This document shows positions 1-6,220 of a stretch of 7,309 bases of DNA, in pieces. Position numbers and translations under genes: made by a program. The first letter of the stretch is position 1. Each line of letters begins with the position of its first letter. The notes beneath the pieces were generated by a model. The model ran no database searches. It was not told the origin of the DNA and was given only the letters and a program-made list of their open reading frames with translations. The DNA lies in assembly GCA_002329405.1 (NCBI GenBank), contig DCTE01000022.1:338-7646 (forward strand). Direction: 5' to 3'. The DNA is from Ruminococcaceae bacterium UBA1448 (GTDB taxonomy: Bacteria; Bacillota; Clostridia; Oscillospirales; Ruminococcaceae).

Positions 1-561
1 CTCACGCACCGCAGCCCAGATTTCACATGGAAGTTCGCTGCACCCGGCACAGCTGACATATCGCTTTTTCTGCACCGAGCAGGCATAAATCGGACATGCC
101 TTTCCTGCCGGTGCATGAAATACCTTTCCGCAGGATTCGTTGCACCCGGCACAACGTCCACCATAAAACGGGCACTTTTTACATTCTGTCCCGCAGCAGC
201 TGATCCCAAGCGCCGCCCGCTGCTGTTTCTTACTCAGGCTCTCCAGCACCAGCGTATAAGACTCGTCCAGCATTTCCCGCAGCAGGTCATCCGGGACCTG
301 TCCATCCGGCCGGACAGAATTCCAGTGCACCTTATCGGAATAGTATCCCGGCAGGATATCGGGGTACTGCCGGCGCAGGAAGTCCCCTTCTTCCGGCCTG
401 AGTTTGAGATTGATATAGTATGGCTTCCCGTCTGAATCAAGACAGACCGCTGCAAACATCTTCTCCCCAATTTTGTACCGGACCCAGTTCCACACCGGCT
501 GCAAATCCTTTGTAACGCCCCTTTTTTTAAGGAGATAATCGTCCAGCCACTGATAACGCAT
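1..561 (-). CDS. MmcQ/YjbR (CyaY-like) domain fused to Cys-rich DUF3795-type domain; partial, C-terminus beyond left edge
   Basis: An open frame of 187 codons runs from an ATG at 561-559 to base 1 without a stop, so the C-terminus is missing. Residues about 1-115 match the MmcQ/YjbR pattern, with W24-N-W26, G32-E-K-M-F, a Y48-Y-I-N-L-K stretch, L62-R-R-Q-Y-P, H79-W-N-S-V and D99-E-S-Y. Residues 120-187 hold 12 cysteines (122, 123, 127, 130, 137, 140, 144, 156, 161, 171, 174, 179) in a CxxCP / CAGC / CPIYAC / CAGC...PC layout typical of DUF3795. The start is set by AAAGGA (minus strand, 571-576) 9 nt upstream, directly after the stop of the preceding regulator gene, so the two are probably co-transcribed. 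MmcQ/YjbR proteins have a CyaY-like fold and are often called DNA-binding, but their role is poorly defined. The Cys cluster suggests metal binding (inference). Function is unknown. Confidence 0.85.
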   Translation of the reverse strand, partial: MRYQWLDDYLLKKRGVTKDLQPVWNWVRYKIGEKMFAAVCLDSDGKPYYINLKLRPEEGDFLRRQYPDILPGYYSDKVHWNSVRPDGQVPDDLLREMLDESYTLVLESLSKKQQRAALGISCCGTECKKCPFYGGRCAGCNESCGKVFHAPAGKACPIYACSVQKKRYVSCAGCSELPCEIWAAVRE

Positions 562-576
562 ATTGGTACATCCTTT

Positions 577-1479
577 CTACTGATAACGTACAAGTATCTG
601 TCTGGCAGAATCCCGCAGTTTTTCCCGGAACTGCTTCGGTTCAAGCAATTCCACCTTTTCCCGGAAACTGAGCAGCCAGGTCAGAAGGTTTTCCTCGTCG
701 GTGTAATCGGCTGTAAACAGCAGCCTTCCATCTGGCTGCTGCTCAAAACAGGCAGGGCCAAATTCTTCCACCAGCCGCCATTTGCATTCCGGATCAAACA
801 GCGCCCGAACCCGGATACCGCCGGGGAAAATCCGCTCATTGCGCAGGTCGGGCAAAGGGACTGTCCGCGGCTCAAACGCCGCGCCCGGCTGAATTTCTTC
901 CATCCGGTTCAGTTTAAACAGCCGATAGTCTTCCCGCATGGTACAATACCCCCATACATACCAGCTCGACCAACGAAAGATCAGATAATACGGTTCGATC
1001 AGCCGCCGGCTTTCGCCGTGTGGGGAATAGTAGGTAAATGATAACAGAAAGTGGCTATCCATTGCCGCACGAATTTGCTCAATTTTTGGTGCCAGGGATT
1101 CTTTATACCAGGAGGACAGGTCAATCAGGATATTTTGGCTGCCGGACATCCAGTCAGAGCCGCCAACTGATAATTTTTCCATAAGCTGTGCGACCCGGTT
1201 GGTACCGCTGACACTGTCCAGACTGTGCAGTCCGGCAAGAATGGTCTGCATCTCCTCAGACGTCAGCAGTGTACGATCCATTTTATATCCTTCCATGATG
1301 GATATACCGCCCTTTTGTCCCTGCGTGGTGACAATCGGAATACCAGCCCGGCAAAGATCTTCGATATCCCGGTTGATGGTGCGCCGGGAGACTTCAAACC
1401 GTCTGGACAGTTCCGGTGCGGTAACCTGTTGCTGTTGCAACAAGATGGAAAGTATCCCGATCAGCCTTTCAATTTTCAT
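577..1479 (-). CDS. WYL-domain transcriptional regulator with N-terminal HTH (YafY/DeoR-like)
   Basis: This 300-residue protein has the usual length and order of a WYL regulator. Residues 1-60 form a winged helix-turn-helix (recognition segment near EVSRRTINRDIEDL, residues 29-42; wing GGISI at 57-61). The WYL domain covers about 140-200, with the eponymous motif as W173-Y174-V175 followed by the RLFKLNRM segment (186-193). A WCX-like C-terminal region follows from about 222. WYL domains bind small ligands or nucleic acid and control the attached HTH; the ligand here is unknown. The ATG at 1479 is chosen because GGAGGG lies 6 nt upstream; a longer TTG start at 1500 would contain that site. 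The MmcQ-DUF3795 gene follows 15 bp downstream, and an exporter is divergently transcribed upstream, making autoregulation and control of either neighbour plausible but unproven. Confidence 0.93.
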   Translation of the reverse strand: MKIERLIGILSILLQQQQVTAPELSRRFEVSRRTINRDIEDLCRAGIPIVTTQGQKGGISIMEGYKMDRTLLTSEEMQTILAGLHSLDSVSGTNRVAQLMEKLSVGGSDWMSGSQNILIDLSSWYKESLAPKIEQIRAAMDSHFLLSFTYYSPHGESRRLIEPYYLIFRWSSWYVWGYCTMREDYRLFKLNRMEEIQPGAAFEPRTVPLPDLRNERIFPGGIRVRALFDPECKWRLVEEFGPACFEQQPDGRLLFTADYTDEENLLTWLLSFREKVELLEPKQFREKLRDSARQILVRYQ

Positions 1480-1485
1480 ACCATT

Positions 1486-1491
1486 CCCTCC
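1486..1491 (-). promoter_or_regulatory. Ribosome binding site deciding the WYL regulator start
   Basis: GGAGGG on the minus strand sits 6 nt before the ATG at 1479. It lies inside the coding extension that would result from the in-frame TTG at 1500, which argues against that longer start. Confidence 0.8.
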
Positions 1492-1521
1492 GGTGCACAA
1501 TCTGTTTTATCTTCTGTTTAC

Positions 1522-1550
1522 AGTATACCATATCAAACAGGACAGCTGTC
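1522..1550 (-). promoter_or_regulatory. Extended -10 promoter of the WYL regulator with an overlapping palindrome
   Basis: Reading the minus strand, TATACT (1527-1522) is preceded by TGG (1530-1528), giving an extended -10 element. At 17 bp spacing the -35 position (1550-1545) reads GACAGC, a poor match, so the promoter probably relies on the extended -10. That -35 position is the first part of the perfect 10-bp palindrome GACAGCTGTC (1541-1550). A repressor bound there would block RNA polymerase, so it is a candidate operator. The expected transcript start is near 1515, giving a leader of about 36 nt. Confidence 0.55.
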
Positions 1551-1606
1551 TGTCATGTTTGGATTTTATATTGATTATAGAAAATCTCAAATAATCTTTC
1601 AAGTGG

Positions 1607-1642
1607 GGAAAGCAGCCTGATCATATTATTTTTCTGCTGTCC
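1607..1642. repeat. Imperfect inverted repeat in the divergent intergenic region
   Basis: GGAAAGCAG (1607-1615) and CTGCTGTCC (1634-1642) pair at 8 of 9 positions around an 18-nt AT-rich spacer that contains TGATCA. It lies just upstream of the -35 region of the plus-strand exporter promoters. On the minus strand its right arm reads GGACAGCAG, one base different from GGACAGCTG at 1540-1548 on the plus strand, so it may be a second copy of a regulator site. It could also be chance. Confidence 0.35.
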
Positions 1643-1648
1643 GCACGC

Positions 1649-1689
1649 TTTACCTTTGCTTGACAGATATGGTATAATCTTCCTATACT
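1649..1689 (+). promoter_or_regulatory. Two overlapping promoters upstream of the ABC exporter
   Basis: Promoter A: consensus -35 TTGACA (1660-1665), 18 bp, -10 TATACT (1684-1689). Promoter B: -35-like TTTACC (1649-1654), 18 bp, -10 TATAAT (1673-1678) preceded by TGG (1670-1672), an extended -10. They are offset by 11 bp, so polymerase cannot occupy both at once. Promoter A would start transcripts near 1696, almost on the upstream in-frame ATG at 1700, which supports the ATG at 1724 as the true start. Confidence 0.65.
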
Positions 1690-1712
1690 GAATCAAAATA
1701 TGAGGAAAGATG

Positions 1713-1717
1713 AGGAG
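1713..1717 (+). promoter_or_regulatory. Ribosome binding site deciding the ABC exporter start
   Basis: AGGAG lies 6 nt before ATG 1724. It falls inside the frame that would begin at ATG 1700, so the shorter protein (MLKRFARYY...) is preferred. Confidence 0.75.
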
Positions 1718-1723
1718 AAAAAG

Positions 1724-3451
1724 ATGCTGAAACGTTTTGCGCGGTACTATAAGCCGCATATGAAACTGTTCACACTGGACATGATCGCGGCGTTTATCGT
1801 TGCCTGCGCCGACCTGTTCTACCCGCGGATTGCCCAGAACATCATCAACGACTATGTCCCCAATAAAAATATGGGGATGCTGCTGGCCTGGTCAGGCGCG
1901 CTGCTGCTGATCTATGTGATCAAGATGCTGCTCAGCTACTTTATGCAGTATCAGGGACACATGGTTGGGGTCGGTATCCAGTCGGACATGCGCAAGGAAG
2001 CGTTTGGACGGCTGCAAAAACTGCCGTTTAAATACTTTGATGAAAACAAAACCGGTTCAATTCTATCCCGTATCGTCAACGACACCTTCGAGATCGCCGA
2101 GCTTTCCCACCATGGCCCGGAAGACCTGTTTTTATCAATCATCTCGCTGATCGGCGCATTTATCATGATGGCGCAGATCAATATTCTGCTGACATTGATT
2201 TTGTTTGCAATGGTACCGCTGATTGTTCTGTTTGCGGTGCTGCTCCGAAAACACATGAACCGCGCCTTCTTAAAAAGCCGCGAGGAAATCGCCGAGGTCA
2301 ACGCGACGATTGAAAACTCGATCGCAGGCATCCGTATCTCCCGAAGCTATGTTTCGGCCGAACACGAAATGGAAAAGTTTGATGAAAACAACGGCCGTTA
2401 TATCCAGGCACGGGATGACAGCTACAAAGTTATGGGCTATTTCTTCTCCGGGATGGGGATGTTCACCGATCTTTTGTATCTGATGGTACTGTTCTGCGGC
2501 GGATTGTTCTTTTTCTACGATCAGATCAATGTCGGTGAGTTTGCGGCCTATATCCTGTACATCAATATGTTTTTGAATCCGATCAAAAAGCTGGTCAACA
2601 TCTTTGAGCAGCTGCAAAACGGTATGACAGGCTTTAAGCGTGTACAGGCCATCATGGATGAACCTGCCGAAGAGGAAAAACCGGACGCAAAAGAACTGAA
2701 AGACGTCAAGGGAACCATTGACTTTGAAGATGTCAGCTTTTCCTACGAATCCACCGACGACAACAGCAGTCACACCGTCATTGACCATCTGACGATGCAC
2801 ATTGATCCAGGAAAAACGGTTGCACTGGTTGGGCCGTCCGGTTCCGGCAAGACTACCCTCTGCCATCTGATTCCACGGTTTTATGAGATCAATGATGGCG
2901 CAATCAAAATCGACGGGACAGATATCCGTGATCTCACCCGGTTGTCACTCCGCCAGAACATCGGTATGGTGGCACAGGACGTCTTCCTCTTTACCGGCAC
3001 CATCCGGGACAATATTGCTTACGGCAATCTCGACGCGACCAACGAGCAGATCATCGACGCCGCCAAAAAGGCAAATATCCACGATTATATCATGACGATG
3101 CCGGAAGGCTATGACACCTATATCGGCGAACGGGGCGTCAAACTGTCAGGCGGCCAAAAACAACGGATCTCAATTGCGCGTGTTTTCCTGAAAAACCCGT
3201 CTATTCTGATTCTGGACGAGGCAACCTCAGCGCTGGACAACGCGACCGAAATGCTGATTCAGTCGGCACTGGAAAAGCTGGCCAAGGGACGCACCTCTTT
3301 GATTGTCGCCCACCGGCTGTCTACCATCAAAAATGCGGATGAAATCATCGTCCTGACGGAAAAGGGTGTACAGGAACGGGGTACCCACGCCGAACTTCTG
3401 GCGAAAAACGGCATCTATGCCGGACTGTACCGCTATCAGTTCCGCGAATAA
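1724..3451 (+). CDS. ABC exporter half-transporter, fused transmembrane and ATPase domains (YwjA/MsbA/Sav1866-like)
   Basis: This 575-residue protein has an N-terminal six-helix exporter domain (helices near 14-34, 52-74, 133-151, 154-174, 240-264, 272-292) and a complete C-terminal ATPase. Visible motifs are the A-loop Y341, Walker A GPSGSGKT (370-377), Q-loop Q418, the X-loop GERG before signature LSGGQ (474-478), Walker B ILILDE (catalytic E499), D-loop SALD and H-loop H530. All catalytic residues are present, so it should be active, normally as a dimer in the cytoplasmic membrane. No second half-transporter is adjacent, which favours a homodimer. Family members export lipids, drugs or peptides; the substrate cannot be read from sequence. 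Length and N-terminus resemble Bacillus YwjA. The start at 1724 has AGGAG (1713-1717) 6 nt upstream; the ATG at 1700 has no ribosome binding site. Confidence 0.95.
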   Translation: MLKRFARYYKPHMKLFTLDMIAAFIVACADLFYPRIAQNIINDYVPNKNMGMLLAWSGALLLIYVIKMLLSYFMQYQGHMVGVGIQSDMRKEAFGRLQKLPFKYFDENKTGSILSRIVNDTFEIAELSHHGPEDLFLSIISLIGAFIMMAQINILLTLILFAMVPLIVLFAVLLRKHMNRAFLKSREEIAEVNATIENSIAGIRISRSYVSAEHEMEKFDENNGRYIQARDDSYKVMGYFFSGMGMFTDLLYLMVLFCGGLFFFYDQINVGEFAAYILYINMFLNPIKKLVNIFEQLQNGMTGFKRVQAIMDEPAEEEKPDAKELKDVKGTIDFEDVSFSYESTDDNSSHTVIDHLTMHIDPGKTVALVGPSGSGKTTLCHLIPRFYEINDGAIKIDGTDIRDLTRLSLRQNIGMVAQDVFLFTGTIRDNIAYGNLDATNEQIIDAAKKANIHDYIMTMPEGYDTYIGERGVKLSGGQKQRISIARVFLKNPSILILDEATSALDNATEMLIQSALEKLAKGRTSLIVAHRLSTIKNADEIIVLTEKGVQERGTHAELLAKNGIYAGLYRYQFRE

Positions 3452-3473
3452 CCCGCAAAATTGTGAAACCCCC

Positions 3474-3502
3474 TTGCGCCGGTGGAATGAATATGTTAGA
3501 AT
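3474..3502 (+). promoter_or_regulatory. Candidate promoter for the DegV-family gene
   Basis: TTGCGC (3474-3479), a 17-bp spacer, and TAGAAT (3497-3502) preceded by TGT give an extended -10 promoter with a weak -35. It lies in the 108-bp gap after the exporter stop codon. I see no T-tailed hairpin in that gap, so read-through from the exporter is also possible. Confidence 0.45.
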
Positions 3503-3559
3503 TGAATAAATTATTTGTTTTCGACACCAGTTTTCGCCACCGGAAAGGAGTTTTCCGTC

Positions 3560-4459
3560 ATGAAACGTTCAACCGGTTCTCTGAGTAAAAAAGATCTGAT
3601 GCCGCGGACAATTGCGGTTATTACCGATTCCTGCGCTGACGTCCCGCCGGAACTTGCCAAACAATTTGGCATTTATGTCCTTCCTCTGCAAATCCGCTGT
3701 TCAGAAGGTGTCTTCCGCGACGGAGTGGACATCCATCCGGCAGACATCTATCGGATTCAGCAAAAGGAACAGCCTGGTTCCAGCCTGCCGCTGGGGAGCG
3801 ACCTTGAGCAGCTGCTGGTACAGGTCAGGGAGGACGGCTATACCCAGGCAATTGCGCTGATGATGTCCAGCGGACTGTCGGGGACCTATAATCTTGTCCG
3901 CCAGGCAGTTGAACCGGCAGCGGAAAACGGATTGACATTGGCGGCTTTTGACACGATGACTTCCAGCATCGGCACCGGTGCAATTGCATTGCAGCTGAGC
4001 GAGTACATTGCCCGGGGGATGGAATTTGAGGATGCCTGTCAGCAAGCGGAAAAGCTGATCAGAGAAACAACCGTCTTTTTCTCGGTAGATACGCTGGAGT
4101 TTCTGCGCAAGGGCGGGCGGATTGGCAAAATCAGCGCGATGGCCGGCAGCGTTTTACAGATTAAGCCGATTCTTGCTTTTGCGGAGGACGGCCAGCTGAC
4201 ATCGGTTGCCAAGGTGCGCGGGCGCAAAATGGTTCAGCAGAAACTGATCGAGCTGGTACAGCAGCGTTATCAGCCGGGACGCCATTTTAATCTGATGGTG
4301 GCAGACGGCGGCGCACCTGAAGAAAGGAAGGAACTGGAAAGAAAGCTGGCAAAGGCATTCCCCGGATATGAAAATATCTTTAAGGCCAATATTGGTGCGA
4401 CACTGAGCATTTATACCGGGTCCGGCGTACTGGGGGCTGCGATACAGTACCTGGATTAA
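3560..4459 (+). CDS. DegV family protein (FakB-like fatty-acid-binding subunit)
   Basis: The 299-residue product carries the DegV fold signatures: T22-D23-S24 near the N-terminus, SSGLSGTY (103-110), D131-T132 followed by SSIGTG, L/RKGGRIG around R187, LQIKPIL, and TGSGVLG near the C-terminus (286-292). Studied relatives (S. aureus FakB1/FakB2) bind a fatty acid and present it to the kinase FakA for phosphorylation; that role here is inference, and no FakA gene is in the window. Two pocket motifs differ from the usual form: TSQPS is replaced by SSLPL (74-78), and the His of the HxGPG-type motif is Tyr285. The start at 3560 follows AAAGGAG (3544-3550) by 9 nt and gives a short basic extension of about 13 residues before the core; a second ATG at 3599 lacks such a site. 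Confidence 0.92.
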   Translation: MKRSTGSLSKKDLMPRTIAVITDSCADVPPELAKQFGIYVLPLQIRCSEGVFRDGVDIHPADIYRIQQKEQPGSSLPLGSDLEQLLVQVREDGYTQAIALMMSSGLSGTYNLVRQAVEPAAENGLTLAAFDTMTSSIGTGAIALQLSEYIARGMEFEDACQQAEKLIRETTVFFSVDTLEFLRKGGRIGKISAMAGSVLQIKPILAFAEDGQLTSVAKVRGRKMVQQKLIELVQQRYQPGRHFNLMVADGGAPEERKELERKLAKAFPGYENIFKANIGATLSIYTGSGVLGAAIQYLD

Positions 4460-4470
4460 TCAATTATCGC

Positions 4471-4503
4471 ACAAATTCTGAATTCAAAATTTGTCCATTT
4501 TTT
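4471..4503 (+). terminator. AT-rich near-perfect palindrome with T-run; putative terminator of the DegV gene (or an operator)
   Basis: Positions 4471-4494 form two 12-nt arms, ACAAATTCTGAA and TTCAAAATTTGT, that pair at 11 of 12 positions with no spacer between them. A run of six T follows at 4498-4503. The location, 11 bp after the DegV stop codon, fits an intrinsic terminator, but the stem is AT-rich and the T-run starts 3 nt late, so termination may be weak. The symmetry is equally suited to a dimeric regulator, and the next promoter's -35 begins only 12 bp downstream. Confidence 0.5.
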
Positions 4504-4506
4504 ATC

Positions 4507-4535
4507 TGGACTTTGGATGCTTTTGGTTTTATAAT
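4507..4535 (+). promoter_or_regulatory. Candidate promoter upstream of the NSS symporter
   Basis: TGGACT (4507-4512, 4 of 6 to TTGACA), a 17-bp spacer and perfect TATAAT (4530-4535). The start would be near 4542, so the hairpin at 4549-4577 would sit at the very 5' end of a leader of about 120 nt. Confidence 0.5.
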
Positions 4536-4548
4536 ATTTTTATGTTAC

Positions 4549-4585
4549 GCCTGTCTGATAAGTCTTATCCGACAGGCCTTTATTT
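4549..4585 (+). terminator. Strong hairpin with short U-rich tail between the DegV and symporter genes
   Basis: GCCTGTC (4549-4555) pairs with GACAGGC (4571-4577), and inside it GATAAG (4557-4562) faces CTTATC (4564-4569), with one mismatch between the two stems. The tail TTTATTT is broken by an A. It can act as a terminator for upstream transcripts, or as a leader hairpin or attenuator for the symporter if the promoter at 4507-4535 is used. The opposite strand has no T-run after the hairpin. Confidence 0.55.
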
Positions 4586-4664
4586 CGATTGTTTCCTTTG
4601 CTCATTTAAAAGGTTATGATTTTAAAGGGTCACATGCTTAAAGGAAACGGAAAGGAATCCTGTC

Positions 4665-6158
4665 ATGAAAACTCGTGAAAAATTCGGCTCACGTCTGGGG
4701 TTTATCCTGGTCTCAGCCGGATGCGCAATCGGATTGGGGAATGTCTATAAATTCCCCTATATCTGCGGTCAGTATGGCGGCGCCGCCTTCATTCTGATCT
4801 ATCTGGTCTTTCTGGCAATCCTCGGGCTGCCGGTGCTGGTCTGTGAATTCACCATCGGACGTGCAGCACAGTGCAGTATGGCGGGCGCATTTGAAAAACT
4901 GGAGCCAAGGGGAAGCAAATGGCACCGGCTCAAGTGGATCAGCATTCTGGGTTGTTACCTGCTGCTGATGTCCTATACCACCATCACCGGCTGGATGCTG
5001 TATTATGCCTGGCAGACAGCAACCGGAAGACTGTCCGGGCTGGACACGGCCGGCGTCAGCCAAGCGTTTGGAGACATGACTGCTTCGCCCGGGACAATGG
5101 GCCTGTGGATGGTCATAACCATCCTGATTGCGTTTGCTGTCTGTTCGATTGGCCTGCAAAAAGGTATTGAACGAATCACAAAGGTCATGATGACCTGTTT
5201 ATTGTTGCTGATCCTCGTCCTGGCGGTCAATTCGCTGACGCTGGATGGCGCGGAAGCCGGCGTCCGGTTCTATCTGATTCCCGACTTTGAACTGGCAATG
5301 TCCTATGGTCTTGGAAATGTCATCTATGCCGCGATGTCCCAGGCGTTCTTTACCCTTTCCATCGGCATCGGCGCAATGGAGATCTTCGGAAGCTATCTGA
5401 ACCGGGAACACGGACTGTTCAACGAAGGGAAAAATATTGTCCTACTGGACACATTTGTCGCGCTGATGGCGGGGCTGATCACACTGCCGGCCTGCTTTGC
5501 CTTCGGGATTGAACCGACCAGCGGTTTCTCGCTGCTGTTTATCACGCTGCCCAACATCTTCAACCAGATGGCTGGCGGAAAAATCTGGGGGACCTTGTTC
5601 TTTATCTTTATGTTCTTTGCAGCCCTGTCAACAGTCATTGCAGTATTTGAGAACCTGCTCGCCTATTACATCGACGGCTTCGGATGGAGCCGCAAAAAAG
5701 CTGGCGTTGTCAATCTGATCCTGATTGTCGTCCTGTCCATTCCGGCTATCCTCGGATTTAACCTGCTTTCTGGAATCCAGCCGCTTGGTGCTGGCTCCGG
5801 TATCCTTGATCTGGAGGATTTCCTGGTCACCAACAACCTGCTGCCGCTGGGCAGCCTGGTTTTCGTCCTCTTCTGCACCCGTAAAAACGGCTGGGGATGG
5901 AAGAAATTCTATGAAGAGGCAAACGCCGGCTCTAAAATGAAAAAACTGCCCGAAGCCTTCCGGCTGTATATGTCCTGGGTTTTGCCGGCAATTATCCTGC
6001 TGGTCTATTTTAAAGGCTATTACGATTACTTCTCGCCCAAAGGGACAGCCCTGCTGGTCGGCTGGATGATCTTTGCAATCCTGTTGGTTACAGCCATTCT
6101 GCTGATCGCCTTCCGTACCAAGGGGACACAGACCACTTCCCCTTCCAAAAAATACTGA
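4665..6158 (+). CDS. Sodium:neurotransmitter/amino-acid symporter family protein (NSS/SNF, LeuT fold)
   Basis: A 497-residue integral membrane protein with about 12 predicted helices, close to LeuT in length. TM1 has the diagnostic G-x-A-I-G-L-G-N-V-Y-K-F-P-Y pattern (19-32), TM2 GLPVLVCEFTIGR, TM6 QAFFTLSIGIGA (226-237) with the unwound region, the extracellular loop FITLPNIFNQMAGG, and TM8 FAALST (318-323). Residues equivalent to LeuT sodium ligands are present (A21, N26, T230; G19, S322, T323), so sodium-coupled uptake is likely. The LeuT outer-gate Arg30 is Lys29 here, and Phe259 is Ile235. Substrates in bacterial relatives are hydrophobic or aromatic amino acids; the actual substrate is unknown. 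The start has AAAGGA (4651-4656) 8 nt upstream. It is monocistronic, bounded by the hairpin upstream and a strong terminator downstream. Confidence 0.94.
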   Translation: MKTREKFGSRLGFILVSAGCAIGLGNVYKFPYICGQYGGAAFILIYLVFLAILGLPVLVCEFTIGRAAQCSMAGAFEKLEPRGSKWHRLKWISILGCYLLLMSYTTITGWMLYYAWQTATGRLSGLDTAGVSQAFGDMTASPGTMGLWMVITILIAFAVCSIGLQKGIERITKVMMTCLLLLILVLAVNSLTLDGAEAGVRFYLIPDFELAMSYGLGNVIYAAMSQAFFTLSIGIGAMEIFGSYLNREHGLFNEGKNIVLLDTFVALMAGLITLPACFAFGIEPTSGFSLLFITLPNIFNQMAGGKIWGTLFFIFMFFAALSTVIAVFENLLAYYIDGFGWSRKKAGVVNLILIVVLSIPAILGFNLLSGIQPLGAGSGILDLEDFLVTNNLLPLGSLVFVLFCTRKNGWGWKKFYEEANAGSKMKKLPEAFRLYMSWVLPAIILLVYFKGYYDYFSPKGTALLVGWMIFAILLVTAILLIAFRTKGTQTTSPSKKY

Positions 6159-6171
6159 TTTTATTATTAAG

Positions 6172-6210
6172 GCCATTCTATCCCCGATAGCGGGATGGAA
6201 TGGCTTTTTT
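6172..6210 (+). terminator. Rho-independent terminator of the NSS symporter gene
   Basis: A 13-bp stem (6172-6184 with 6192-6204, one U-G pair) closes a 7-nt loop and is followed immediately by six T (6205-6210). It begins 14 bp after the symporter stop codon and isolates that gene from the Xre operon. Confidence 0.93.
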
Positions 6211-6220
6211 ATTCCGTAAA

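Noticed and set aside
234..644. Minus-strand open frame of 136 codons
   Set aside because: It overlaps both the MmcQ-DUF3795 gene and the end of the WYL gene in another frame, and its composition (Arg, Cys, Ser rich) is that of a frame shadow.
1199..1620. Two plus-strand open frames of 131 codons each
   Set aside because: Both are antisense to the HTH-encoding part of the WYL gene and then run through its promoter; neither has a convincing ribosome binding site.
1660..1678. TTGACA and TATAAT as one promoter
   Set aside because: Only 7 bp separate them, which is too short; each instead pairs with another hexamer at 18 bp.
2270..2866. Minus-strand open frame of 198 codons inside the ABC exporter gene
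   Set aside because: It is antisense to highly conserved exporter coding sequence, including the Walker A region, and shows no recognisable domain.
3479..3543. CCGGTGG / CCACCGG inverted repeat between the exporter and DegV genes, as an RNA hairpin
   Set aside because: The arms are 51 nt apart, the left arm lies between the -35 and -10 of the candidate promoter so it would not be in that transcript, and no T-run follows.
3515..3559. TTG start giving a 15-residue longer DegV protein
   Set aside because: The AAAGGAG site at 3544-3550 lies inside that extension and is well placed for ATG 3560.
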